Both the position numbers and the translations under genes were made by a program. Below are positions 1 through 7,814 of a stretch of DNA of 35,789 nucleotides, in pieces. The stretch's first letter is position 1. Each line of letters starts with the position of its first letter. The notes beneath the pieces are model-generated. The model made no database searches. It saw only the letters and a list, made by a program, of their open reading frames with translations, and was not told where the DNA came from. Source of the stretch: Gammaproteobacteria bacterium. Its GTDB lineage: Bacteria > Pseudomonadota > Gammaproteobacteria > Steroidobacterales > Steroidobacteraceae. The stretch spans positions 1 to 35,789 of the forward strand of contig JAURLT010000038.1 of assembly GCA_030831085.1 (NCBI GenBank), given 5' to 3'.

Positions 1-188
1 AATTTGGCGGAGATGTCCCACAGCGTGTCGCCTCGCTGGACGACATAACGCTCCGGCGCATCCGGCGCCACCGGGATCACATCGCGGTCGATGCCGCCCT
101 GCTGCGCGCCTGCCCGGTCACCGCCGATCAGGAGCAGGACGGCGATCGCGGCGGGCGCGACCCACTTGAAGACATCATGGCGCGCCAT
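1..188 (-). CDS. LysM-domain exported protein (N-terminal part only)
   Basis: Only the first 62 codons lie in the window; the gene runs off the left edge. The start is the ATG ending at 188. The protein opens with a short basic segment, a hydrophobic stretch (about residues 9-22, [14 protein letters not shown]) and an Ala/Gly-rich tail, which fits a signal peptide. From about residue 48 the reading [17 protein letters not shown] is the beginning of a LysM module, which binds N-acetylglucosamine-containing glycans such as peptidoglycan. A LysM protein divergent from def is a common gammaproteobacterial arrangement. The role is therefore probably envelope or cell-wall related; no catalytic domain can be judged from this fragment. 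Confidence 0.85.
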   Translation of the reverse strand, partial: MARHDVFKWVAPAAIAVLLLIGGDRAGAQQGGIDRDVIPVAPDAPERYVVQRGDTLWDISAK

Positions 189-225
189 CACTGAAGAACC
201 TCGGTGCAACGATGTTGTGCCCATT

Positions 226-231
226 TATAAT
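226..231 (+). promoter_or_regulatory. Candidate -10 box for the def operon
   Basis: A perfect TATAAT lies 54 bases upstream of the def start in the 97-base gap between the divergent lysM and def genes. No good -35 hexamer sits 16-18 bases upstream (the sequence there is close to GGTGCA), so the assignment rests on the -10 alone. The matching minus-strand sequence is also AT-rich and could serve lysM. Confidence 0.35.
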
Positions 232-285
232 GCAGACTCTAGCAGTATTGACGGCCAAGTTACACGAAATGCGGACCCTATCACC

Positions 286-828
286 ATGAGCCTTCTCACT
301 ATCCTCGAGTTTCCCGACCCGCGGTTGCGCACCGTGGCGGAACCGGTCGAGCAGGTGAATGACGAGGTCCGCCGGTTGGTCGACGACCTGTTCGAGACCA
401 TGTACGCGGCCAAGGGCATTGGCCTGGCGGCTACCCAGGTCGACGTGCATCGGCGGGTGCTGGTGGTGGACGTGTCCGAGGATCGCAGCGATCCGCAGGT
501 CTTCATCAACCCCGAGATCCTCCACCGTGCCGAGCCCGGCCCCACCCAGGAGGGCTGTCTCTCGGTGCCGGGCATCTACGACGACGTCGAGCGTCCCACC
601 CACATCCGGGTGCGGGCGCTGGGCCGTGACGGCCGCCAGTTCGAGCTCGAGGCCAAGGGGCTGATGGCTGTCTGCATCCAGCACGAGATGGATCACCTGC
701 AGGGCAAGCTGTTCGTCGACTACCTGTCCGAGCTCAAGCGCCAGCGGATCCGCAAGCGCCTGGACAAGGAACGCAAGCTGCGCGCCTCCCGTCCGGCGCA
801 GTCGGAGGCCGGCGTCCCGGTCATCTGA
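286..828 (+). CDS. def: Peptide deformylase
   Basis: This enzyme removes the N-formyl group from the initiator methionine of nascent proteins, using a catalytic metal (usually Fe2+). The 180-residue protein carries all three family motifs: GIGLAATQ (44-51), EGCLSVPG (89-96, metal ligand Cys91) and QHEMDHL (132-138, metal ligands His133 and His137, catalytic Glu134). Length is normal for the bacterial type 1 enzyme. The reading frame is open further upstream, but the ATG at 286 starts the conserved family N-terminus ([14 protein letters not shown]), and an earlier start would overlap the divergent lysM gene. It is the first gene of the def-fmt-rsmB group and is followed by fmt after 23 bases. 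Confidence 0.97.
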   Translation: MSLLTILEFPDPRLRTVAEPVEQVNDEVRRLVDDLFETMYAAKGIGLAATQVDVHRRVLVVDVSEDRSDPQVFINPEILHRAEPGPTQEGCLSVPGIYDDVERPTHIRVRALGRDGRQFELEAKGLMAVCIQHEMDHLQGKLFVDYLSELKRQRIRKRLDKERKLRASRPAQSEAGVPVI

Positions 829-851
829 GCCTCCTCCCCGAGGCTTTGCCC

Positions 852-1799
852 ATGCCTGGCCTGTCTATCGTCTTCGCCGGGACCCCGGACTTTGCGGTGC
901 CTGCGCTGGAGGCAATCGCCGCTTCGCGGCACCGGGCCGTTACGGTCTATACCCAGCCTGATCGTCCGGCCGGCCGCGGCCTGAAGCTGTTGGCCTCACC
1001 GGTCAAGCGCCGGGCTGGCGAGCTGGGCATACCTGTCGCCCAGCCGGCCACGCTGCGCGACCCGGGAGCAGCCGGGGCGCTGGCGGCGCTGGCGCCGGAC
1101 GTCCTGGTGGTGGTCGCCTACGGGCTCATCCTGCCCCAAGGCATCCTGGACGTGCCCCGGCTCGGCTGCCTGAACATCCACGCCTCCTTGCTGCCGCGCT
1201 GGCGTGGTGCCGCGCCCATCCAGCGCGCCATCCTGGCCGGTGATGTGGAGACGGGCGTGACCATCATGGGTATGGAGGCCGGGCTCGATACCGGCCCCAT
1301 GCTGCTGCGGGAAGCCGAGCCAATCGGGCCGGAGGATTCCGCCGGGCGCCTGCATGACCGGCTCGCGCGGCGGGGCGCGAGGCTCATCGTGGCCGCCCTC
1401 GACCAGCTGGAGCGGGGTGAAGCGCACTTCACCCCACAGCCGGCGGAGGGCGTGACTTATGCAGCCAAGCTCGACAAGTCCGAGGCGATCCTCGACTGGT
1501 CGCTGCCGGCGCACGACTTGGCCCGCCGGGTGCGCGCCTTTGACCCGTGGCCCGTGGCGGAGACCACCCTGGAGGGGCGCCAGCTCAGGATCTGGGCCGC
1601 GCGACCTGTCGAGGCTTCCGCCGGCGACGCCCCGCCGGGGACCATCCTGCGGGCCGGGGAGGCCGGCATCGAGGTGGCCTGCGGCCAGGGCCTGCTGAGC
1701 CTGGATCGCGTGCAACTGGCGGGTGGCAAACCCCTGCCGGCGGGCGAGTTCGTCCGCGGCCGCTCCCTGACCGGGCGGGTGCTGGGGCGGGGCCCGTGA
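852..1799 (+). CDS. fmt: Methionyl-tRNA formyltransferase
   Basis: It transfers a formyl group from 10-formyltetrahydrofolate to Met-tRNAfMet, the step whose product def later deformylates. The N-terminal formyltransferase domain shows the substrate-binding segment around [14 protein letters not shown] (111-124) and the expected catalytic residues Asn108, His110 and Asp146, the last in GLDTGPM. A C-terminal tRNA-binding domain follows from about residue 205. The 315-residue length is normal. The ATG at 852 is chosen because GAGG at 840-843 lies 8 bases before it; an in-frame TTG at 846 would add two residues. The stop codon overlaps the rsmB start by 4 bases (GTGA). Confidence 0.96.
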   Translation: MPGLSIVFAGTPDFAVPALEAIAASRHRAVTVYTQPDRPAGRGLKLLASPVKRRAGELGIPVAQPATLRDPGAAGALAALAPDVLVVVAYGLILPQGILDVPRLGCLNIHASLLPRWRGAAPIQRAILAGDVETGVTIMGMEAGLDTGPMLLREAEPIGPEDSAGRLHDRLARRGARLIVAALDQLERGEAHFTPQPAEGVTYAAKLDKSEAILDWSLPAHDLARRVRAFDPWPVAETTLEGRQLRIWAARPVEASAGDAPPGTILRAGEAGIEVACGQGLLSLDRVQLAGGKPLPAGEFVRGRSLTGRVLGRGP

Positions 1800-3121
1800 G
1801 CTCTGCCTCGATCCGCGCCGCGGCGGCCCGGGTGGTGGCCGCCGTCGCTACGGAGGGCCGCACACTGGAGGATGCATTCGCGCAGCTGGGTCTGCCTGCA
1901 CCCGACCGCCCGGCGGTGCAGTCGCTGGCCTGGGGATGCGTGCGAGGGTATCTCCGCCTGCAGGCGCTTTTCGCCCTGATGGCCGACCGGCCGGGCCGGC
2001 GGGTCGACCCGGAGGTCATTTCGCTGGTCCTGCTCGGCTTGCATCAACTCGAGGAGGGGAGGACCCCTCCTCATGCCGCCGTGGCGGAAACCGTGGAGGC
2101 CGCCAGGCTCATGGGTCATGCCCGCGCGACCGGCTTCATCAATGCCCTCCTGAGGCGGTTCCAGCGCGAGAGGGCGACGCTGGTGGAGTCCTTGCCGGCG
2201 GGCCTCGCCACGCGACTGGGTTACCCGGCCTGGCTGGTCGAGCGCGTCGAGTCCGACTGGCCTGCCCGGGCGGAGTCCATTCTGGCGGCGGGCAACCAGC
2301 ATCCGCCCATGTGGCTGCGGGTCAATCGACAGCGAATCGATCCGTGCGATTACGCCGCGCGCCTCGCCGCGGCGGGTCACGAGGCCTTGCCCTGGGCCAG
2401 CGCCCCGGAAGCGCTACGTCTCGTCCGTCCGGTCGATGTGGCGGAACTGCCGGGCTTTGCCGAGGGCGAGGTGTCGGTGCAGGACGCCGCTGCCCAGCTG
2501 GCCGCCCGGCTGCTGTCGCCGCCGATCGGGGCGCGGGTCCTGGACGCCTGTGCCGCGCCCGGGGGCAAGGCCTGTCACCTGCTGGAGCTGGCGGGGAACG
2601 GGATCGACCTGCTGGCTCTCGACATCGATCCGCAGCGGTGCCGCAGGGTGGAGGACAATTTCGCCAGACTGGGGCTGCAAGGCAGGGTTTCGGCCGGTGA
2701 CCTGCTGAACCCGGGTGCGTGGTGGGATGGCCGGCACTTCGACAGCATCCTGCTCGACGTACCTTGCTCGGGCAGTGGGGTGATCCGCCGCCATCCCGAC
2801 ATCAAGCTGCTGCGTCGTCCCGGTGACCTGGAAGGTCTCGCGGCCCGTCAGCGGAACATGCTGCGCGCCGCGTGGTCCATGCTTCGGACCGGTGGCCGTC
2901 TGCTGTACGCGACCTGCTCGATGTTCCGGGTCGAGAACCAGGCCGTGCTGAGCGCATTCCTCGCCGCGACGCCCGATGCGGTCGAGTCGAGCGAATCTGC
3001 TAGGCTGCGTATTCCGGGGCAACTGCCCGCAGTGGCTGGCCCGGATCCAGGCTTCAACCTGCTGCCGGGCGAGGCAGACACCGACGGGTTTTATTACGCC
3101 TGCCTGGAGCGGCGGGCCTGA
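1796..3121 (+). CDS. rsmB: 16S rRNA (cytosine-967-C5)-methyltransferase
   Basis: RsmB uses S-adenosylmethionine to methylate C967 of 16S rRNA. The 441-residue protein has an N-terminal NusB-like RNA-binding domain (about 5-130) and a C-terminal Rossmann methyltransferase domain. Visible motifs are the SAM loop [10 protein letters not shown] (250-259), the Pro-Cys motif DVPCSGSG (Cys324) and the Thr-Cys motif YATCSM (Cys374, the catalytic nucleophile in this family). The frame is open far upstream through fmt, but the GTG at 1796 overlaps the fmt stop in a GTGA junction and gives the usual family length, so it is the likely start. The position directly after fmt is classic for Proteobacteria. 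Confidence 0.95.
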   Translation: MSSASIRAAAARVVAAVATEGRTLEDAFAQLGLPAPDRPAVQSLAWGCVRGYLRLQALFALMADRPGRRVDPEVISLVLLGLHQLEEGRTPPHAAVAETVEAARLMGHARATGFINALLRRFQRERATLVESLPAGLATRLGYPAWLVERVESDWPARAESILAAGNQHPPMWLRVNRQRIDPCDYAARLAAAGHEALPWASAPEALRLVRPVDVAELPGFAEGEVSVQDAAAQLAARLLSPPIGARVLDACAAPGGKACHLLELAGNGIDLLALDIDPQRCRRVEDNFARLGLQGRVSAGDLLNPGAWWDGRHFDSILLDVPCSGSGVIRRHPDIKLLRRPGDLEGLAARQRNMLRAAWSMLRTGGRLLYATCSMFRVENQAVLSAFLAATPDAVESSESARLRIPGQLPAVAGPDPGFNLLPGEADTDGFYYACLERRA

Positions 3122-3133
3122 GGATCGGGGTAC

Positions 3134-3706
3134 GTGCAACTCACCCTGCGCAGTTTGACACGATGGATCGTCCTGCCATGGCTCGCCGTGGCGGCGGTTG
3201 CTCACGCCCAGGCCGAGGAGCCGCGCTTTGGAATCCGCAACGCCTTCGTCGAGCCTCGCGGCGGCGTCTGGCAGCTCAACGCCATCCTCGAGCTCGGCCT
3301 GTCGCGGGCTGCGGAGAACGCCCTCGAGGAGGGCGTCCCCCTTACGCTGATCCTCGACACCGAGGTCAGCCGTGGGCGGCGCTTCCTGCCCGACGAGGAC
3401 GTGGCGGAACTTCAGCAGCGCTGGCAGCTGGGCTATGACGGGCTGGCCCAGCGCTACGTGGTGGTCAACCAGAACAGCGGCGCGCAAGTGGCCTATACCT
3501 CCCTGGGTGAGGCGCTGGATGCGCTGGCCAGGATCCGCGAGTTGCCGCTGCTCGATGAGTCCCTGCTGCAGGCCGGCCGCCGTTACGAGGTCAGCCTGCG
3601 TGCCACCCTCGAGATCGGCGGATTGCCCGAGGCCGTGAAGGTCCTGCTGTTCTGGCGGGAGTGGAGTCGCGTGACCGACTGGTACACCTGGAGCGTCAGG
3701 CCGTGA
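3134..3706 (+). CDS. DUF4390-type exported protein upstream of ntrY
   Basis: A 190-residue protein with a clear signal peptide: a basic start, a hydrophobic core (about residues 12-23) and an Ala-rich AHAQA cleavage region near residue 27. The mature part is mostly beta-type, with a conserved-looking end (VLLFWREWSRVTDWYTWSV). Sequence and position between rsmB and ntrY match the DUF4390 family of Proteobacteria, whose function is not established. The GTG at 3134 is taken as the start because it opens the signal peptide 12 bases after the rsmB stop. Its own stop overlaps the ntrY start (GTGA), which suggests a role linked to the NtrY sensor, perhaps in the periplasm; that link is inference from context only. 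Confidence 0.85.
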   Translation: MQLTLRSLTRWIVLPWLAVAAVAHAQAEEPRFGIRNAFVEPRGGVWQLNAILELGLSRAAENALEEGVPLTLILDTEVSRGRRFLPDEDVAELQQRWQLGYDGLAQRYVVVNQNSGAQVAYTSLGEALDALARIRELPLLDESLLQAGRRYEVSLRATLEIGGLPEAVKVLLFWREWSRVTDWYTWSVRP

Positions 3707-5919
3707 ACCGCCGAAGGCTTCCCCTCGTGGTGGGAGCCAGCGTGGTGCTGTGGGTGCTGATGCTGGCGCTGCTGGCGGTCGCGACCCGCAACTCCGAGGA
3801 GTTCGGCCGCCTGCAGCCCTGGATCCTGCTGGCCAACGCCGTCGCCGTGCTGGTGCTGACAGTACTGCTGATTGGCCGCTTCGTCGAACTCTTCCGCGAG
3901 CGGCGGCGGATGATCCCGGGTTCCCGCCTGCGCAGCCAGACGGTGCTGATCCTCAGTTCGCTGGCGCTCGCGCCTTTGCTGGTGCTGTTTGTCTTCTCGG
4001 TGCTCTTCCTCACCCGTGGCATTGACAGCTGGTTCCATCTCGAGGTCCGGCAGGGCCTCAGCGACGCCATGGGGCTTTCCCGGGCTGCGCTGGACCTGCG
4101 CATGACCGAATTTCTGACCCGCACGGAGCGCATTGCCGAGGACCTGGAATACCGCTCCGACGGCGAGCTGTATCGCTTGCTGGCCGACCATCGGCGACTG
4201 GCGGATGCCGACGACCTGGTCCTGTTCGGGCCCGGCGGACAGGTGCTGGCCAGCGCCTCGGCCGGGCCGCTGGAGGCCGGCCTGCCGACCATACCAGGGG
4301 AGATCCTGGCCGGTGCGCGCAGCGGCGAGCCTTTCATCAGCCTGGAACCGGCTGCAGCCGGCGGCTATGAAATCCGCTCGGCGGTCGCGCTCGGCACGCT
4401 CGATAGCCTGCAGACGCGGCGGGTGCTGATGGCGGTCTATCCCGTGCCGCAACGACTGGCCGACCTGGCCACTGCGGTCCAGTCCGCCTACCAGCAGTAC
4501 GGCCGCCTCAGTTACCTGCGCGAACCGCTGAAGCTGAGTTTCGTCATGACCCTGTCGCTGGTCCTGTTGATGGCGCTGCTCGCCGCTGTTTATGGGGCGT
4601 TCTTCTTCACCGACCGCCTGGTGCAGCCCCTGCAGGACCTCATCGGCGCCACCCGGGCGGTGGCCAAGGGTGACTTCGAGACTCGTGTGGTGGGCACCTC
4701 GCGCGACGAAGTGGGGTACCTGGTGGCGTCCTTCAACGCCATGACCGCGAGGCTCGCCCGGGCACGGGCCGAGACCGAGTCCAGCCGGCAGGAGGTTGAG
4801 TCCGAGCGAGCCGGGCTCGCCGCCATCCTGGCCCGCCTGTCCACGGGCGTCGTGTCGCTCGAGGCCGACCTCACTCTGAGGCTGGCCAACCAGGCGGCCG
4901 GCGAAATCCTTGGGGCGGACCTCGCCGCCCATGTGGGTGAGAGCCTGGCGGGCATCGCCCCCGCCCATCCGCTCGTCGGCCAGTTCCTGGCCGCCATCAA
5001 GCCGCAGCTCGACGGCAGCGAGCGCGACTGGCGCGAGCAGTTCACCCTGCGCGGCGAGGGCACCCGCCGGGAACTGATCTGCGCCTGCACCATGCTGCCC
5101 GGTGAGGGTGACCTGCCCGGTGTCCGGGTACTGGTCTTCGATGACCTGACCCAGCTGCTGAAGGTGCAGCGCGAGGCAGCCTGGGGCGAGGTGGCCCGCC
5201 GTCTGGCGCATGAGATCAAGAATCCGCTCACGCCGATCCAGCTGTCGGCCGAAAGGGTCCGGCGCCGGCTGCTCGGCAACCTGCCGGAGCGCGATGCCGA
5301 AGTCCTGGAGCGGGCCACCCACACCATCGTGCAGCAGGTCGAGGCCATGAAACAGATGGTCAACGCCTTCAGTGAATATGCCCGGGCGCCGGCGATCGAG
5401 TTCGAGTCCTGCGACCTCAACGCCCTGGTCAGGGAGGCCGCTGATCTCTACCTCGCGCAGGATCCGCGGGTCGATATCCGGATCCCGCTCGATAGCCGCG
5501 GCGCCACCGTGCTGGCGGATGGCGGCCGCCTGCGGCAGGTGCTCAATAACCTGCTCACCAATTCGTTGGAGGCCCTCGAATCCACCGTCGAGCCCCGCAT
5601 CGTGGTAGAAACGCATCATCTGCCGGGACCGCCGGGGGGTGGGTTCGTGGAATTGACGGTCAGGGACAATGGGCCGGGTTTCCAGCCGGAACTGATGGAC
5701 CGGCTGTTCGACCCCTACGTCACCAGCAAGTCCAAGGGAACTGGGCTGGGTCTGGCGATCGTGCGCAAGATCGTCGAGGAGCATGGAGGCCGTATCGAGG
5801 CAGACAACGAAGGTGAAGGCGCCCGCATCCGGGTCTGGCTGCCGGTGGACGAAGCGGCGCGGGGCGCGGGCCTGCCACGCTCGGTTCGCAGGCAGGAGTC
5901 GAGGAGGGAATACGCATGA
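3703..5919 (+). CDS. ntrY: NtrY-type sensor histidine kinase
   Basis: A 738-residue membrane sensor kinase. Transmembrane segments lie at about 8-27, 40-58, 79-103 and 277-301, with an extracytoplasmic region between the last two. These are followed by HAMP (about 304-357), PAS (about 365-480), HisKA with His503 in LAHEIKNPLTP, and a HATPase domain with N-box (LNNLLTNSLEAL, 614-625), DNGPGF (655-660) and GTGLGLAI (679-686). All catalytic elements are intact. The GTG at 3703 overlaps the DUF4390 stop, and the ntrX start overlaps its own stop (ATGA), so the three genes are coupled. NtrY proteins are linked to nitrogen metabolism, redox sensing and envelope functions in other Proteobacteria; the signal here is unknown. 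No trkA/trkH genes follow, unlike in many relatives. Confidence 0.93.
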   Translation: MNRRRLPLVVGASVVLWVLMLALLAVATRNSEEFGRLQPWILLANAVAVLVLTVLLIGRFVELFRERRRMIPGSRLRSQTVLILSSLALAPLLVLFVFSVLFLTRGIDSWFHLEVRQGLSDAMGLSRAALDLRMTEFLTRTERIAEDLEYRSDGELYRLLADHRRLADADDLVLFGPGGQVLASASAGPLEAGLPTIPGEILAGARSGEPFISLEPAAAGGYEIRSAVALGTLDSLQTRRVLMAVYPVPQRLADLATAVQSAYQQYGRLSYLREPLKLSFVMTLSLVLLMALLAAVYGAFFFTDRLVQPLQDLIGATRAVAKGDFETRVVGTSRDEVGYLVASFNAMTARLARARAETESSRQEVESERAGLAAILARLSTGVVSLEADLTLRLANQAAGEILGADLAAHVGESLAGIAPAHPLVGQFLAAIKPQLDGSERDWREQFTLRGEGTRRELICACTMLPGEGDLPGVRVLVFDDLTQLLKVQREAAWGEVARRLAHEIKNPLTPIQLSAERVRRRLLGNLPERDAEVLERATHTIVQQVEAMKQMVNAFSEYARAPAIEFESCDLNALVREAADLYLAQDPRVDIRIPLDSRGATVLADGGRLRQVLNNLLTNSLEALESTVEPRIVVETHHLPGPPGGGFVELTVRDNGPGFQPELMDRLFDPYVTSKSKGTGLGLAIVRKIVEEHGGRIEADNEGEGARIRVWLPVDEAARGAGLPRSVRRQESRREYA

Positions 5920-7277
5920 CTTCAGCCACCATTCTCGTGGTCGATGACGAGGCGGATATCCGCGACACGCTGCGCGAAATCCTCTCCGATGAGGGTTACG
6001 AGGTGAGGGTCGCCGCCAACGCGGCCGAGGCGCGGACGGCACGGGCGGCCGAGGAGCCCGACCTGGTGCTGCTGGACGTATGGATGCCCGACACCGATGG
6101 CATTACCCTGCTGAAGGAATGGGCGGACGCCCACCAGCTTCGCTTCCCGGTGGTCATGCTCTCCGGCCACGGCACCGTCGAGACGGCCGTGGAGGCCACC
6201 CGTCTGGGTGCCGTGGATTTCGTGGAGAAGCCGCTGTCCCTGGCCAAGCTGCTGCGTACCGTCGAGAAGTCGCTGGAGGGCGGCCGCCGCAAGCGGCAGA
6301 CCCAGCGCCTCTTGATTCCGCCACTGGTGGCGCCGGTGGGCAAGAGCCGCGTCATGAAACGGCTGCGGGAGCAGGTCCAGCAGGTCGCTGGCCACGATGC
6401 GCCGGTGCTGCTGCTCGGTGAAATTGGCACGGGACGCGAGGCCTTCGCCCGCTATCTCCACGGGCTCAGCCCGCGGTCCTCCGCGCCTTTCGTCGCGGTC
6501 ACCTGCGCGAGCATCGAGGAAGACAACGCGGCCGAGAGGCTCCGCGGCAAGCAGGTGGGTGATCGGGTGATGCCCGGCTTGTACGACGAGGCTGACGGCG
6601 GGACCCTGCTGCTCAACGGTCTCGAGGACCTGCCGCCGGCCGCCCAGCGGGCCCTGCACGCCGATCTCGAAACCGGTGGCTACAGCCGGGTGGGCGGCAC
6701 CGAACGGGTCCAATTCCGCATGCGTTTCGTTGCCACGGCCCTGCCGGGACCGGAGTTGGTCGAGTCAACGCGGGTCCGGCCCGACCTGTTCGGCAGCTTG
6801 AGCGTGATCACCCTCAGAGTGCCGGCCCTGCGCGAATATGCCGAGGACGTCCCGGACTTGTTGCGTTACTACGTGGACCGGCTGGTAGACGAGGAAGGCC
6901 TGGGTTTCCGCCGCTTCGGCATGGCGGCCCAGAACCGGCTGCGCAACTACCCATGGCCCGGCAACGTCCACGAGTTGCGCAACCTGGTTCAGCGCCTGCT
7001 CATTGTCGGTGGCCCCGAGGAAATCTCCCTCGAAGAGGTGGAGCGTGAGCTACTGGTCCAGCGTCCCGTCGAAGCGCCGCTGGTCAAGCAGGACCTGCTG
7101 GCCCTGCCGCTGCGGGAGGCGCGGGAGGCTTTCGAGCGCGCCTACCTCACCCAGCAGCTGACCCTGTGCAATGGCAAGGTCGGTGCCCTGGCCAAGCGGG
7201 TAGGCATGGAGCGCACGCACCTCTATCGCAAGCTGCGCTCGCTCGGCGTGGATTTCAGGCAGGTCGGGGACGACTGA
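5916..7277 (+). CDS. ntrX: NtrX-type response regulator with degenerate AAA+ domain
   Basis: A 453-residue NtrC-family regulator. The receiver domain is intact: Asp9/Asp10/Asp11, phospho-acceptor Asp54 in LLDVWMPD, Ser83 and Lys105. The C-terminal Fis-type helix-turn-helix (about 408-446, GALAKRVGMERTHLYRKL) is also intact. The central AAA+ domain is eroded. The Walker A loop reads GEIGTGREA (168-176), with Arg174 in place of Lys. The GAFTGA sigma-54 contact loop is missing, replaced by KQVGDRVMPG (about 212-221). Walker B reads GGTLLLNGLED, with Asn-Gly instead of Asp-Glu. The tail of the domain (PWPGNVHELRN) is kept. It should still be phosphorylated by NtrY and bind DNA, but ATP-driven sigma-54 activation looks impossible. 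No reading-frame damage is seen. Confidence 0.93.
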   Translation: MTSATILVVDDEADIRDTLREILSDEGYEVRVAANAAEARTARAAEEPDLVLLDVWMPDTDGITLLKEWADAHQLRFPVVMLSGHGTVETAVEATRLGAVDFVEKPLSLAKLLRTVEKSLEGGRRKRQTQRLLIPPLVAPVGKSRVMKRLREQVQQVAGHDAPVLLLGEIGTGREAFARYLHGLSPRSSAPFVAVTCASIEEDNAAERLRGKQVGDRVMPGLYDEADGGTLLLNGLEDLPPAAQRALHADLETGGYSRVGGTERVQFRMRFVATALPGPELVESTRVRPDLFGSLSVITLRVPALREYAEDVPDLLRYYVDRLVDEEGLGFRRFGMAAQNRLRNYPWPGNVHELRNLVQRLLIVGGPEEISLEEVERELLVQRPVEAPLVKQDLLALPLREAREAFERAYLTQQLTLCNGKVGALAKRVGMERTHLYRKLRSLGVDFRQVGDD

Positions 7278-7286
7278 GGCGCGGCG

Positions 7287-7814
7287 TCATTCGCCGACGC
7301 GCATCACCAGCACGTCCATGCCGGCCTCGGCGAGCCGCTCCCGGATGCGGTTGAGTTCGGTCAGGTCCTCGATCGGCCCGATGCGCACGCGGTGCCAGGT
7401 ATTGTCATCCACCGAGACCTTCTGCACCGCTGACGCGATGCCCTGCAGGGCCAGCTGGGCGCGGACCCGGTCTGCCTCGGTGTAGTCACGATAGGAGCCT
7501 ACCTGCAGGACGTATGCCCCTGACTGCTCGATCGGCCCGCGGGCCGGTGGCGCGGGTCCGTCCCCGGGGGGCTCCGGAATCACCACCTCGAAATCCGGCA
7601 GGCTGTCGTGATAACTGAAGTCGGGTGGCGCCTCGTCTTCCTCGGGCGGCTCGCGCTCCGGCGTCTGTTCCGGTTCCGGCCTGCTGTCCCGCTCGAGGTA
7701 CAGCCAGGCGGCTATCGCCAGTCCCAGTCCCACCACCAGGCCCACGGCGATCCCGGTCCAGCCTGAGAAGCCCCTGCTGCTGCCTCCGGCCGTGCGCCTG
7801 CGCCTGCGCGTCAC
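7287..7814 (-). CDS. SPOR-domain membrane protein (FtsN-like)
   Basis: A 175-residue protein with an Arg-rich N-terminus (MTRRRRR), one transmembrane helix (about 19-41), a Pro/Glu-rich linker (about 45-95) and a C-terminal SPOR domain (about 97-173, YVLQVGSYRDYTEADRVRAQL). SPOR domains bind denuded septal peptidoglycan, and this layout is that of FtsN-like division proteins. The GTG start at 7814 shares one base with the argS stop (TAGTG), so the two are translationally coupled; a SPOR gene after argS is a frequent gammaproteobacterial pairing. It faces ntrX convergently with a 9-base gap. It is shorter than E. coli FtsN, so direct equivalence to FtsN is not certain. Confidence 0.88.
   Translation of the reverse strand: MTRRRRRTAGGSSRGFSGWTGIAVGLVVGLGLAIAAWLYLERDSRPEPEQTPEREPPEEDEAPPDFSYHDSLPDFEVVIPEPPGDGPAPPARGPIEQSGAYVLQVGSYRDYTEADRVRAQLALQGIASAVQKVSVDDNTWHRVRIGPIEDLTELNRIRERLAEAGMDVLVMRVGE

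Noticed and set aside
91-285. N-terminal extension of def upstream of the ATG at 286
   Set aside because: It would overlap the divergent lysM gene and adds sequence unlike any deformylase; conserved similarity begins at the ATG at 286.
3583-6042. Long minus-strand open frame of 819 codons opposite ntrY
   Set aside because: It lies exactly antisense to ntrY and DUF4390. Its translation is rich in Arg, Gln, His and Pro without domain-like pattern, as expected for an open frame forced by G+C-rich codons on the other strand.
7279-7302. G+C-rich hairpin between the convergent ntrX and SPOR genes
   Set aside because: A roughly 8-bp stem with a bulged A can be drawn, but there is no run of T on either strand and it overlaps the SPOR stop codon; in such G+C-rich DNA this can arise by chance.
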